Position numbers and translations under genes: made by a program. The notes below the pieces were generated by a model that saw only the letters and a list, made by a program, of their open reading frames with translations, ran no database searches and was not told where the DNA came from. DNA of 64,000 nucleotides from contig CAMYJW010000014.1 in assembly GCA_947258815.1 (NCBI GenBank), positions 62,001-126,000 of the forward strand, written 5' to 3'. The DNA comes from an uncultured Sphingomonadaceae bacterium (lineage in GTDB: Bacteria > Pseudomonadota > Alphaproteobacteria > Sphingomonadales > Sphingomonadaceae). Positions within the stretch are counted from its first letter, which is position 1, and every line of letters begins with the position of its first letter. Shown piece by piece: positions 40,659-50,628 of this stretch.

Positions 40659-40721
40659 TGCGTTTGGCGTCCAGGCGGGCGCGAACGGAAAAGCAATGCT
40701 GATGCGCCGCGCGGGATTGCG

Positions 40722-40753
40722 GCGATTTTTGATCCCGAATGTTCGAAAATCGC
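40722..40753. terminator. Candidate bidirectional terminator / inverted repeat
   Basis: GCGATTTTT-(14 nt)-GAAAATCGC between convergent topA-coupled small gene and the SGNH hydrolase. Confidence 0.4.
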
Positions 40754-40770
40754 GCTGGCGCGCGCCCGGC

Positions 40771-41634
40771 CTATTCGCGCAGCATCTGTTCCGCCCAGTT
40801 CGCCACCGCGATCATACCGGCGGAATTGGGATGCCAGATCATCCCGTCCGACTGATCGTAACCAGCCGGGTTTGCATTGGTGTAGGGTGTTTCGTCGCAT
40901 GGCGTATGCGATGCGGAACGATTGTGGACGGGAAGCAGCAGCGCACCGTGGCGTTGCGCGGTGTTCGCCGTAATTTCGGCAAGGCGATTGGCAATCGCGC
41001 GGGCTGAGGCTGCGTGTTCGCTGGTGATCGGCGTCGCCGCGCACAGGGTTTCGGGGATCAGTTGCAGATACTCAACGAACATCAGTGTTGCGCCCGGCGC
41101 CCGCTTTTTTACCTGCAGCGCAATCTCATCCAGATTTTTTGCAACGTTGGCGAAATCGTCTTCATCCGGCGCGCGCGCGGACGGGCAATCGACTGACTGG
41201 CCCTGATAGGTGAACTTGCCGTTCTCGTCGCAGCCCGCTGCCACAAGCGCGCCGACATAGTTCAGATCGTTGCCGCCGATGGTTATAGTGACAAGGCGGG
41301 TATCCGGCGTAACCGCGTCAATCTGGGCGGGCAGTTCGTTCCATGGGCCAAGCACATGTTCGGTTTTCGCCCCGCCGCAGGTAACGTCGATCAGGGTTAG
41401 CCGGAGCTTTTCGGCCAGCAGTGTCGGATAGTTGGCAAATGTGCGCCAGCATCGCCCGGGTGTTCCCGGTTTGGGCGGCCCGAGCGCCGGTCCGGCGGCC
41501 ATTGAACTGCCGATCGCGACATAGCGGCCATGCTCAAGCGCGGCAGAGCCGGATGTGCCGCCCATCGTGGTGCAGCCTGTAAGTGCAAGCGCCGCCATGA
41601 CGATTGCCGCAAGCGATTTGCTCATTTCACCCAA
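40771..41634 (-). CDS. SGNH/GDSL hydrolase family lipoprotein
   Basis: ALTGCTTMGG lipobox, YVAIGSSMAAGPALG (GDS-like block), ITIGGNDLNYVG, WHPNSAGM (catalytic His). Confidence 0.85.
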   Translation of the reverse strand: MGEMSKSLAAIVMAALALTGCTTMGGTSGSAALEHGRYVAIGSSMAAGPALGPPKPGTPGRCWRTFANYPTLLAEKLRLTLIDVTCGGAKTEHVLGPWNELPAQIDAVTPDTRLVTITIGGNDLNYVGALVAAGCDENGKFTYQGQSVDCPSARAPDEDDFANVAKNLDEIALQVKKRAPGATLMFVEYLQLIPETLCAATPITSEHAASARAIANRLAEITANTAQRHGALLLPVHNRSASHTPCDETPYTNANPAGYDQSDGMIWHPNSAGMIAVANWAEQMLRE

Positions 41635-42563
41635 TCCAGACCGATATCCTGATAGATATCGCGCGCTTCGGCCCAGTTTTCCTCAACCTTCACATGCAGG
41701 AAAAGGTGGACTTTCTGGCCCAGAAGTTCCGTCAGTTCGCGCCGCGCAGCCTCTCCGATGGCCTTGATCCGGCTGCCGCCTTTGCCCAGCACGATGGCCT
41801 TCTGGCTATCGCGCGCAATCACGATCTGCTGGCGGATTTCAACCGAGCCGTCCTTACGCTGGGTATAGGATTCGGCGCGCACCGCGCTGTCATACGGCAG
41901 TTCGTTGTGGAGCTGCGCATAAAGCTGTTCGCGCGTGATTTCGCAGGCCAGCAAACGCTCGCTGGCATCGGACACCTGATCTTCGGGGTAGAGCCAGTGG
42001 CCGGCGGGCATCAGTCCGGCCAGATGATCCTTGAGATCGGCAACGCCATCACCGGTGAGCGCCGAAACGAAGAATACCTCGGAAAATTCCGCAATAGCGG
42101 TCAATTCCTGTGCCAGCGCCAGCAGCGGCTCTTTCGCGCTGGCATCAACCTTGTTGAGCACCAGCAGCTTTTTCTCCGGTCGGTTCCTGAGCGCCTCGAC
42201 GATTGGCATCAGTTCATGTTTGCGCTGTTTCACGGCATCGACGACCAGCAGGATCGCATCGGCTTCCTGCGCGCCTTCCCACGCGGCGGCGACCATCGCG
42301 CGATCAAGCCTGCGGCGCGGTTCGAATATGCCGGGGGTGTCGGCAAGAATGATCTGCGTGTTCGCCGCGTCGGACTGGTGCAGCGCAACGCCCATCAGCC
42401 GTGCGCGCGTGGTTTGTGCCTTTGCCGATGTGATCGCGACTTTCTGGCCGACCAGCGCGTTCACCAGCGTTGATTTGCCCGCATTGGGCGCACCCAGAAC
42501 GGCGACGAGGCCGCAATGTTCGGGCGTGTTCGCCGCCGGTGGGGCATCGTTTGCATCGGTCAT
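41622..42563 (-). CDS. era: GTPase Era
   Basis: ATG at 42563: LVAVLGAPNAGKSTLVNALVGQKVAITSAKAQTTRARLMGV, DTPGIFEPRRRLDRAMV, KVHLFLHVKVEENW KH domain. Confidence 0.97.
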   Translation of the reverse strand: MTDANDAPPAANTPEHCGLVAVLGAPNAGKSTLVNALVGQKVAITSAKAQTTRARLMGVALHQSDAANTQIILADTPGIFEPRRRLDRAMVAAAWEGAQEADAILLVVDAVKQRKHELMPIVEALRNRPEKKLLVLNKVDASAKEPLLALAQELTAIAEFSEVFFVSALTGDGVADLKDHLAGLMPAGHWLYPEDQVSDASERLLACEITREQLYAQLHNELPYDSAVRAESYTQRKDGSVEIRQQIVIARDSQKAIVLGKGGSRIKAIGEAARRELTELLGQKVHLFLHVKVEENWAEARDIYQDIGLDWVK

Positions 42564-43231
42564 GCGAATTGCCTCATGAATTCCTGTGCGGCCTGCGTTT
42601 CGGCCTCCTGCTTGCTGTTCGCGGTTGCCTGCGCTTCGCCAACGCCTTTGATCGCAACTTCGACCGTGAAGCGAGAGGCATGATCCGGGCCGGACCGCTC
42701 CACCAGCCGATATTCGGGCATCTTGCGCTTGTTGCCCGCCGCCCATTCCTGGAGCGCGGACTTGGGATGTTTGGTGCTGCCGGCCTTGCCTTCGACGAGC
42801 GGTCCCCAAAGTGCGCGGATCATCGCGTTGGCAGGTTCAAACCCGCGTTCGATGAAACAGGCGCCGATCAGCGATTCCATCACATCGCCCAGAATGTTGT
42901 CGCTTTCCTGCCCGCCGTCCTCACGCGCCTGTTTGCCAAGGACGATGTGCGGGCCGAGCGCGATCGAGCGAGCGATTTGCGCGCATGTTGCGCCGCTGAC
43001 CAGCGTGTTTAGCCGCTGCGAAAGCTTGCCTTCCGCGGCATCTGTGATCTCATAAAGCCATTGCGCGATCGCGAGGCCCAGCACCCGGTCTCCCAGAAAC
43101 TCAAGCCGCTCATAATCGCGTTTCGCCCCGGTGCTGCCGTGAGTCAGCGCTTCGAGCCAGAGCGCCTCATCGGCTGGTTCCTGGCCCGTATGGCGGGCAA
43201 TGAACGCACGGGTATCGTCGGTCAGCTGCAA
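42560..43231 (-). CDS. rnc: Ribonuclease III
   Basis: ERLEFLGDRVLGLAIAQWLYE, DNILGDVMESLIGACFIERGF, C-terminal dsRBD; likely TTG start at 43231 just after lepB (ORF open to 43309). Confidence 0.95.
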   Translation of the reverse strand: MQLTDDTRAFIARHTGQEPADEALWLEALTHGSTGAKRDYERLEFLGDRVLGLAIAQWLYEITDAAEGKLSQRLNTLVSGATCAQIARSIALGPHIVLGKQAREDGGQESDNILGDVMESLIGACFIERGFEPANAMIRALWGPLVEGKAGSTKHPKSALQEWAAGNKRKMPEYRLVERSGPDHASRFTVEVAIKGVGEAQATANSKQEAETQAAQEFMRQFA

Positions 43232-43232
43232 C

Positions 43233-44072
43233 TCAGAACGTCCCGCCGATCCGGTTCCAGCGTGCCGCGGTGAACCATGTCCATGGCTTGTGCCATTGCG
43301 CACCGCCATTGGTGGAGAACATCATCACGCTGGCACGGCCGACCAGATTTTCCTGAGGTACGATGCCGATCCCCTGACCGGGCACTGCGGGAAAGCGGCT
43401 GTCGAGCGAGTTATCGCGGTTGTCGCCCATCAGGAACAGCGAATCCTTCGGCACCACGAACACCTGCGTATCATCCTGGGGTGTTTCTTCCAGATCGATC
43501 ACGGCATAGCTGCGCCCGCCCGGCAGCGTTTCGCGGTATTGCGGATAGCGGCATATGCGGGTGCCATCGTCCATCCGCGCTTCGTATTCCTGAAAATAGC
43601 ACCGGGTATTGTCGCTCACTTCGATGACAAAATCGTCCAACCGTTTGCGCGGAACGGGTTTGCCGTTGAGAATGAGCCGACCCTCGGTGATCTGCACCTG
43701 ATCGCCGGGCAAGCCGATTACCCGTTTGATATAATCGGTATCGTTGCGTGGCGGTGCCTTGAAGATCACCACGTCGCCGCGCTCCGGCTCGCTGGGGAAC
43801 AGCCGTCCGGGGATAAGCGGCAGGCTGAAGGGCAGTGAATATTTCGAGTAACCATAGGGCCACTTCGCGGCGAGCAGATAATCGCCGTTAAGCAGCCGGG
43901 GCAGCATCGATTCGCTGGGAATGTTGAACGGAGAGAAGAAAAAACTTCTGAAAACCGCGACGATAAGCACCAGTTTGATCAGGAAGACGAAAAAGCTCTC
44001 CTGCTTTTCGGCAGGCTCTTCGACGGAATCTTCGGGTGCCGGGTCGGCGGATGCGGGGGCGCTGTCTGTCAT
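43233..44072 (-). CDS. lepB: Signal peptidase I
   Basis: FFFSPFNIPSESMLPRLLNGDYLLAAKW, GDVVIFKAPPRNDTDYIKRVIGLPGDQV, FLMGDNRDNSLDSR. Confidence 0.97.
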   Translation of the reverse strand: MTDSAPASADPAPEDSVEEPAEKQESFFVFLIKLVLIVAVFRSFFFSPFNIPSESMLPRLLNGDYLLAAKWPYGYSKYSLPFSLPLIPGRLFPSEPERGDVVIFKAPPRNDTDYIKRVIGLPGDQVQITEGRLILNGKPVPRKRLDDFVIEVSDNTRCYFQEYEARMDDGTRICRYPQYRETLPGGRSYAVIDLEETPQDDTQVFVVPKDSLFLMGDNRDNSLDSRFPAVPGQGIGIVPQENLVGRASVMMFSTNGGAQWHKPWTWFTAARWNRIGGTF

Positions 44073-44212
44073 CTCGGGTTTCCATGTGTGGCGCTTTCGT
44101 CCGCGTCAAGTCCGCAGGTCCGATCGCCATCAAACTGAAACGATCATCTGCCTTGGTGTTCGGGCTTTTCGAGTGCTACGCGCTCGACAACAGCGGATTG
44201 AAAGGACAGGCA

Positions 44213-45733
44213 ATGGACGATTCGGTCAAGTCGGCTTGGGAAGGTTTGCGCGGGTTGCCCAAACCGACGCTTAAAGACCTGTTCGCCGCCGATCCCGAAA
44301 GGGCCGGTAAGCTTTCAACCAGCGTTGCGCTTGCTGAAGACGCGATCCTGTTCGACTGGTCCAAAACCCATCTCGACGATGCGCATCTCGAAACGTTCAC
44401 CGCACTTGCCGATGCCGCCGGATTTGCCCGTCACCGTCAGGCGTTGCTGACCGGTGAAATCGTCAACCCCACGGAAAACCGCGCGGCAGAGCACACCGCC
44501 CAGCGCGGGATCGGAAAAGAGGAAAGCGTGGCGCAGGCGCAAGCTTTCCATGCGCGGATGGCATCGCTGGTGGAAGCGATCCACAAGGGCGTGCTGGGCG
44601 ACGTGCGGCACCTTATCCATGTCGGGATCGGTGGTTCGGCGCTGGGCCCGGCGCTGGCGATTGATGCGCTGGCCCGCGATGGCGCGATGGTTGATGTCCA
44701 TGTTGTCTCCAATATTGATGGTTGTGCGATGGAACAGGCGATGGAAGCCTGCGATCCGGCAACCACGATGCTGGCGGTGGCATCCAAGACATTCACGACC
44801 ATCGAAACGATGACCAATGCACAAAGCGCGCTGGACTGGCTGAAATCCAGCGGGGTGGACGATCCTTTCGGGCGTGTCGTCGCGCTGACGGCTTCGCCGG
44901 ACAAGGCGCTTGAGTGGGGCGTTGATGAAACGCGCATCCTGCCGTTTTCGGAAAGCGTGGGCGGGCGCTATTCGCTGTGGTCCTCCATCGGGTTTCCGGT
45001 GGCGATTGCGCTTGGCTGGCCGGGCTTTGCCGAAATGCTGGAAGGTGCGGGCGCGATGGACCGCCATTTCGCCGAGACGGACGGGGCAGATAACGTCGCG
45101 CTGCGCGCCGCTTTTGCCGATCAGTATTACACCCGGCTGCGCGGGTGCCAGACCCGCGCCGTGTTCGCCTATGACGAGCGGCTGGCAATGCTGCCTTCCT
45201 ATCTGCAACAGCTTGAAATGGAATCGAACGGCAAGTCCGTTACCGCCGATGGTGCGCCGGTTGGCGCGCCGACCGCGCCGATCACCTGGGGCGGTGTGGG
45301 CACCGATGCGCAGCATGCTGTGTTTCAGTTGCTTCACCAGGGAACGAATCTTGTGCCCGTCGATTTTATCGCCGCGATTGAGCCCGGCCATGAGCTTGGC
45401 GAGGCGCATCATCGCATTTTGCTATCAAATTGTTTTGCGCAAGGCGCGGCATTGATGGCGGGCCAGAGCGATGACGATCCGGCGCGTGTCTATCCGGGAG
45501 ACAGGCCCTCGGCGACAATCCTGCTCGATGCCCTCACGCCTGCCACATTCGGCGCGCTGGTTGCGTTTCATGAACACCGCACGTTCGCCAATGCGGTGCT
45601 GATGGGGATCAATCCGTTCGATCAGTTCGGCGTGGAACTGGGCAAACAGATCGCCAACCAGATCGAGGCGGGCGACGTGCGCTTTGATTCAAGCACCGAA
45701 GCGCTGCTGGCGAAGGCCGGTATTTCGAAGTGA
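44213..45733 (+). CDS. pgi: Glucose-6-phosphate isomerase
   Basis: HVGIGGSALGPALAIDAL, VGGRYSLWSSIGFPVAIALG, LGKQIANQIE motifs. Confidence 0.96.
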   Translation: MDDSVKSAWEGLRGLPKPTLKDLFAADPERAGKLSTSVALAEDAILFDWSKTHLDDAHLETFTALADAAGFARHRQALLTGEIVNPTENRAAEHTAQRGIGKEESVAQAQAFHARMASLVEAIHKGVLGDVRHLIHVGIGGSALGPALAIDALARDGAMVDVHVVSNIDGCAMEQAMEACDPATTMLAVASKTFTTIETMTNAQSALDWLKSSGVDDPFGRVVALTASPDKALEWGVDETRILPFSESVGGRYSLWSSIGFPVAIALGWPGFAEMLEGAGAMDRHFAETDGADNVALRAAFADQYYTRLRGCQTRAVFAYDERLAMLPSYLQQLEMESNGKSVTADGAPVGAPTAPITWGGVGTDAQHAVFQLLHQGTNLVPVDFIAAIEPGHELGEAHHRILLSNCFAQGAALMAGQSDDDPARVYPGDRPSATILLDALTPATFGALVAFHEHRTFANAVLMGINPFDQFGVELGKQIANQIEAGDVRFDSSTEALLAKAGISK

Positions 45734-45839
45734 GCCGCAGGCCGGTTCGGGCCATGACAATTTCTGTGATCTGAGAAAGCGATTGGCAACGCCGGGGTGC
45801 AGGGGCCATATCGCCGCCAGCCAGCAACAGGAGCACATC

Positions 45840-47186
45840 ATGCCGGAATATGACTATGACTTGTTCACCATCGGCGCCGGATCGGGCGGTGTGCGCGCCA
45901 GCCGGATTGCCGCTTCGCATGGTGCCAAAGTTGCGGTGGCCGAAGAGCATCGCGTGGGCGGAACATGCGTTATTCGTGGCTGCGTGCCCAAGAAGCTCCT
46001 GGTCTACGGATCGCACTTTGCTCACGATCTGCAGGACGCCGCCAACTATGGCTGGACGATCGAAGGCGCGCGGTTCGATTGGGCGACGATGCGCGATCAT
46101 GTGCTGGGCGATGTCGATCGGCTTGAATCGGCCTATACTAACACGCTGGAGAGCAATGGCGTGGAAAGGTTTCTGGAACGCGCTACCATAACGGGGCCGC
46201 ATACGGTGCGTCTGGCCAGCGGGCGGGAAATCTCGGCGAAATATATCCTTGTTGCGGTTGGCGCCTGGCCGGTGATGCCCGCGTTTGAAGGTTCGGAGCA
46301 CTGCATCACTTCGAACGAAGTGTTCCATCTGCCCGAATTTCCCAGGCGCGTGATGATCCAGGGCGCGGGCTATATCGCAATGGAATTTGCCGGAATATTT
46401 AACGCACTTGGTGCGCAGGTTACAGTGGTGAACCGCAGCGACGTTATTTTGCGCGGCTATGATGAAAGCCTGCGGGATCGTCTGCTGCAGGCAACGCTGG
46501 CAAAGGGAATTGAGTATCGCTTCAACAGCCCGATCGAAAAAGTGGTAAAGCAGGCTGACGGCAGCTTTGAAGTTACCACGAAAGACCATGAGCCGGTCCC
46601 TGTCGATGCGGTGATGATTGCGACAGGACGCCAGCCCAAGACGGACGGGCTTGGCCTTGAGAGCGCGGGCATTGAGCTGGGTGCGAAAGGCGAAATCCCG
46701 GTCGATGACTACAGCAAAACCGCGTGCGACAGCATTTACGCAGTCGGCGATGTGACCAACCGCGTTCAGCTTACGCCGATTGCGATCCGCGAAGGGCAGG
46801 CATTCGCCGACACGGTGTTTGGTGGCAAGCCGGCAACGGTGGATTACAAGGCCATCCCCAGCGCTGTTTTCTCGCAACCCGCGATTGCGTCGGTCGGGTT
46901 GACCGAGGTGCAGGCGCGTCAGGAATGCTCTGACGTGCGGATTTATTCATCGGATTTTCGGCCGATGAAGAACATCTATTCCGATCATGTGGAACGCGGC
47001 CTCTACAAGATGATTGTCGATAATGAGACGGGCCGAATTCTTGGCCTGCACATGATCGGTCCGGAAGCGCCGGAGATTCTGCAGGCGGCGGCGGTTGCCG
47101 TCAAAGCGGGGCTTACGAAGGACGATTTCGACGCCACCGTAGCGCTTCACCCGTCTATGGCGGAAGAACTCGTGCTGATGCGCTGA
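45840..47186 (+). CDS. gor: Glutathione-disulfide reductase
   Basis: FTIGAGSGGVRASRIAASHGAKVAVAEEHRVGGTCVIRGCVPKKLLVYGSHF, ATGRQPKTDGLGLE, dimerisation domain ending LHPSMAEELVLMR. Confidence 0.95.
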   Translation: MPEYDYDLFTIGAGSGGVRASRIAASHGAKVAVAEEHRVGGTCVIRGCVPKKLLVYGSHFAHDLQDAANYGWTIEGARFDWATMRDHVLGDVDRLESAYTNTLESNGVERFLERATITGPHTVRLASGREISAKYILVAVGAWPVMPAFEGSEHCITSNEVFHLPEFPRRVMIQGAGYIAMEFAGIFNALGAQVTVVNRSDVILRGYDESLRDRLLQATLAKGIEYRFNSPIEKVVKQADGSFEVTTKDHEPVPVDAVMIATGRQPKTDGLGLESAGIELGAKGEIPVDDYSKTACDSIYAVGDVTNRVQLTPIAIREGQAFADTVFGGKPATVDYKAIPSAVFSQPAIASVGLTEVQARQECSDVRIYSSDFRPMKNIYSDHVERGLYKMIVDNETGRILGLHMIGPEAPEILQAAAVAVKAGLTKDDFDATVALHPSMAEELVLMR

Positions 47187-47265
47187 TCCATCAACTTATG
47201 GGATTAATTTGTTGATTTTATAGAATTTCCTCTATCGGAACGGGCAACGTGGGCGCTTAAGCCTA

Positions 47266-47300
47266 TTGACGCTGGCGCTTCAACCTGCCTTAGGCGTCAA
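47266..47300. promoter_or_regulatory. Inverted repeat in pccB upstream region
   Basis: Perfect 7-bp arms TTGACGC (47266-47272) / GCGTCAA (47294-47300), 33 nt upstream of the pccB ATG, downstream of an AT-rich stretch. Confidence 0.35.
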
Positions 47301-47333
47301 CACATTTTTCCCGACGATGGAGGATTCCCGCGC

Positions 47334-48866
47334 ATGTCAGCAAATATCGCCGAAATGGAAAAGCGCCGTGACGCCGCGCATATGGGTGGCGGTCAGAAAA
47401 AGATAGATGCGCAGCACAGCAAAGGCAAACTGACCGCGCGCGAACGGCTTGATATCCTGCTTGACGAGGGAAGCTTTGAAGAACTCGACGTCTATGTCGA
47501 GCATAACTGCAACGATTTCGGGATGCAGGATCAGCGCATCTCCGGCGATGGCGTTGTTACCGGATCGGGCACGATCAATGGCCGGCTGGTCTATGTGTAC
47601 AGCCAGGATTTCACCGTGTTCGGCGGCTCGCTTTCCGAACGGCACGCGCAGAAGATCTGCAAGGTTCTCGACAACGCGATGAAAGTTGGCGCGCCGGTTA
47701 TCGGCCTTAACGATTCAGGCGGCGCGCGTATTCAGGAAGGCGTTGCCTCGCTCGCCGGGTTTGCCGAAGTGTTCCAGCGCAATGTGCTGGCAAGCGGCGT
47801 TATTCCGCAGCTCAGCATGATCATGGGGCCCTGCGCGGGTGGCGCGGTTTATTCACCCGCAATGACCGATTTCATCTTCATGGTGAAAGACAGCTCATAC
47901 ATGTTCGTAACCGGGCCGGACGTGGTCAAGACGGTGACGAACGAAGTGGTCACGCAGGAAGAGCTGGGCGGCGCGATCACACATACCAGCAAGACGTCGG
48001 TTTCCGATCTTGCGCTTGAAAACGATATCGATGCGCTTCTCACCGCGCGCGACTTCTTCGATTATCTGCCGCTTTCCAATCGCGAAGAAGTGCCCGAGCG
48101 GCCAAGTGCCGATCCGTGGGACCGCGTTGAGGAAAGCCTCGACACGATCATCCCGCCCAATGCCAACCAGCCTTATGACATGCACGAAGTCATCGCCAAG
48201 ACGGTGGACGAAGGCGAATTTTTCGAACTGCAGCCGACATATGCCGCCAACATCATCATCGGATTTGGCCGGATCGAAGGCCGCACGGTGGGCATTGTTG
48301 CCAATCAGCCGATGGTGCTGGCGGGTGTTCTTGATATCGATTCATCGCGCAAGGCCGCGCGGTTTGTGCGCTTCTGCGATGCGTTCAACATCCCGATTGT
48401 CACGCTTGTCGATGTGCCCGGCTTCCTGCCCGGCACCGATCAGGAGCACAAAGGCATCATCAAGCACGGCGCCAAGCTGTTGTTTGCCTATGCCGAGGCG
48501 ACTGTTCCCAAAATCACGGTTATCACCCGCAAGGCTTATGGCGGCGCATATGACGTGATGGCGCCCAAGCATCTGCGCGGCGATCTCAACTATGCATGGC
48601 CCACTGCGGAAATTGCAGTGATGGGTGCAAAAGGCGCGGTTGAAATCATTTTCCGCAAGGATATGGACAATCCCGAAGCGATCGCCGCGCGCACGCAGGA
48701 ATATGAAGATGCGTTTGCCAACCCGTTCGTCGCCGCCAGCCGCGGCTATATCGACGAGGTGATCTACCCGCATTCCACCCGCCGCCGGATCGCGCTGGGC
48801 CTGCGCAAGCTGCGCAACAAGCAGCTCGAAAACCCATGGAAGAAGCACGATAACATTCCGCTTTAA
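47334..48866 (+). CDS. pccB: Acyl-CoA (propionyl-CoA) carboxylase beta subunit
   Basis: [91 protein letters not shown]. Confidence 0.95.
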   Translation: MSANIAEMEKRRDAAHMGGGQKKIDAQHSKGKLTARERLDILLDEGSFEELDVYVEHNCNDFGMQDQRISGDGVVTGSGTINGRLVYVYSQDFTVFGGSLSERHAQKICKVLDNAMKVGAPVIGLNDSGGARIQEGVASLAGFAEVFQRNVLASGVIPQLSMIMGPCAGGAVYSPAMTDFIFMVKDSSYMFVTGPDVVKTVTNEVVTQEELGGAITHTSKTSVSDLALENDIDALLTARDFFDYLPLSNREEVPERPSADPWDRVEESLDTIIPPNANQPYDMHEVIAKTVDEGEFFELQPTYAANIIIGFGRIEGRTVGIVANQPMVLAGVLDIDSSRKAARFVRFCDAFNIPIVTLVDVPGFLPGTDQEHKGIIKHGAKLLFAYAEATVPKITVITRKAYGGAYDVMAPKHLRGDLNYAWPTAEIAVMGAKGAVEIIFRKDMDNPEAIAARTQEYEDAFANPFVAASRGYIDEVIYPHSTRRRIALGLRKLRNKQLENPWKKHDNIPL

Positions 48867-48884
48867 GCGTTGAAGGATTTGAAG

Positions 48885-50075
48885 ATGAGTACCCTTGAAG
48901 AGATTTACATCGTCAGCGGCGCGCGCACTGCGGTTGCCGATTTCGGCGGCTCGCTGAAAAGTTTCACACCCGCTCAGCTGGGCGCCATCGTTTATGCCGA
49001 AGCGATCAAGCGCGCGGGCGTAACGGTTGATGATGTTGAGCATGTCGTGCTTGGCCAGGTGATGGTCAACGGCCCGGAAGACGAAGGCACCAGCCGCGTT
49101 GCCGCGCTGCTGGCTGGCATTCCCGATTCCGTGCCTGCACTTTCGCTGAACCGCCTTTGCGGATCGGGCGCGCAGGCGATCGTTTCCGCCGCGCAGATGA
49201 TGATGCTGGGCGAATGCTCGATCACGCTGGCAGGCGGCACCGAATCGATGAGCAACGTGCCCTATTACGACAAGCATTCGCGCTGGGGACAGCGCATGGG
49301 CAACGCCACGCTGGTTGATGGCCTGTCGATGGGCCTGTCCGATCCCAAGGATGGCTATCACATGGGCATTACGGCTGAAAACGTGGCGGAACGCCACTGC
49401 ATCAGCCGTGAAGACATGGATTCGCTGGCCGTTACCAGCCACCAGCGCGCCACGCATGCGATTGCCGAAGGCCGCTTCAAGGAACAGATCGTTCCGGTTG
49501 AAGTCAAAACCCGCAAAGGCTCATTCGTGTTCGACACGGACGAGCATCCGCGCGCCGATACCTCGATGGAAACGCTTGGCGGAATGCGCGCCGCTTTCAA
49601 GAAAGACGGTTTGATCACCGCGGGCAATGCATCGGGCATCAACGATGGCGCTGCTGCCGTGTTGCTGGCCACAGGCAGCGAAGTTGAAAAACGCGGGCTT
49701 AAGCCGATGGCGAAAATTGTCGCCTGGGGTCACGCCGGGGTTGAGCCTGAATATATGGGCGAAGGCCCGATCAAGGCCGTGCCGATCGCGATGAAGCGTG
49801 CCGGCCTTTCGCTCGATCAGATGGATGTGATTGAATCGAACGAAGCATTTGCCGCGCAGGCAGCCGCCGTTGCCAAATCACTGGGTTTCGATCCCGAAAA
49901 GGTAAACCCCAACGGCTCTGGCGTGTCGCTGGGCCACCCGGTTGGCGCGACAGGGTGCATTCTCACCATCAAATGCGCTTATGAACTGAAACGCATCGGC
50001 GGCAAATATGGCCTGATCACGATGTGCATCGGCGGCGGACAGGGCATCGCGCTGATTATCGAGAACTGCCAATGA
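48885..50075 (+). CDS. Acetyl-CoA C-acyltransferase (thiolase)
   Basis: LNRLCGSGAQAIVSAAQMM catalytic Cys, NPNGSGVSLGHPVGATGCI, CIGGGQGIALIIE. Confidence 0.95.
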   Translation: MSTLEEIYIVSGARTAVADFGGSLKSFTPAQLGAIVYAEAIKRAGVTVDDVEHVVLGQVMVNGPEDEGTSRVAALLAGIPDSVPALSLNRLCGSGAQAIVSAAQMMMLGECSITLAGGTESMSNVPYYDKHSRWGQRMGNATLVDGLSMGLSDPKDGYHMGITAENVAERHCISREDMDSLAVTSHQRATHAIAEGRFKEQIVPVEVKTRKGSFVFDTDEHPRADTSMETLGGMRAAFKKDGLITAGNASGINDGAAAVLLATGSEVEKRGLKPMAKIVAWGHAGVEPEYMGEGPIKAVPIAMKRAGLSLDQMDVIESNEAFAAQAAAVAKSLGFDPEKVNPNGSGVSLGHPVGATGCILTIKCAYELKRIGGKYGLITMCIGGGQGIALIIENCQ

Positions 50076-50509
50076 AGCTAGGCCGGATGAACCATATCGG
50101 CGTCGCCACGCCCGATCTTGATGCCTCGATCGCGTTTTATCGCGATGTGATGGGGGCGAGCGACATTACCGAGCCGTTCGTGCTCGATAGCCAGAAAGTG
50201 CGGGTCTGCTTCGTCAATACGCCCGGCGAAAACGGCACAGCGGGCACACAGGTTGAGCTGTTGCAGCCAACCGAGGCAGACTCTGCCGTGGGCAAGTGGC
50301 TGGAGAAAAACCCACTCGGTGGCCAGCATCACATCTGTTATGAAGTGCCCGATATTCAGGAAGCAAAGGCGTGGTTCGAAAGCCAGGGCAAGCGTGTTCT
50401 GGGTGAGCCGCGCATCGGTGCGCATGGCACGCTGATCTTTTTCGTGCACCCCAAGGACATGGGCGGCCAGCTGACCGAAATAATGGAAACGCCCAAAGAG
50501 GCGCATTGA
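50072..50509 (+). CDS. mce: Methylmalonyl-CoA epimerase
   Basis: MNHIGVATPDLDASIAFYRDVMGA, GGQHHICYEVPDIQEA, IFFVHPKDMGGQLTEI; ATG overlaps thiolase stop. Confidence 0.95.
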   Translation: MKLGRMNHIGVATPDLDASIAFYRDVMGASDITEPFVLDSQKVRVCFVNTPGENGTAGTQVELLQPTEADSAVGKWLEKNPLGGQHHICYEVPDIQEAKAWFESQGKRVLGEPRIGAHGTLIFFVHPKDMGGQLTEIMETPKEAH

Positions 50510-50628
50510 TAGCCTTCGGGCCGTCACCCGATAACTGTTTTCGGGGAATTATCATGCCTTTTGGCAGGGAGCGGCGCCGCTGGCGAGATGTATGCTGAAA
50601 CCGATCAGCGTGACGAGACAATGAGAGT

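Noticed and set aside
44315-46877. Long reverse ORFs opposite pgi and gor (44315..45412, 45609..46877)
   Set aside because: Antisense of conserved enzymes; biased composition typical of spurious frames.
48342-49457. 371-aa reverse ORF opposite pccB/thiolase
   Set aside because: Shadow ORF; spans two real genes on the other strand.
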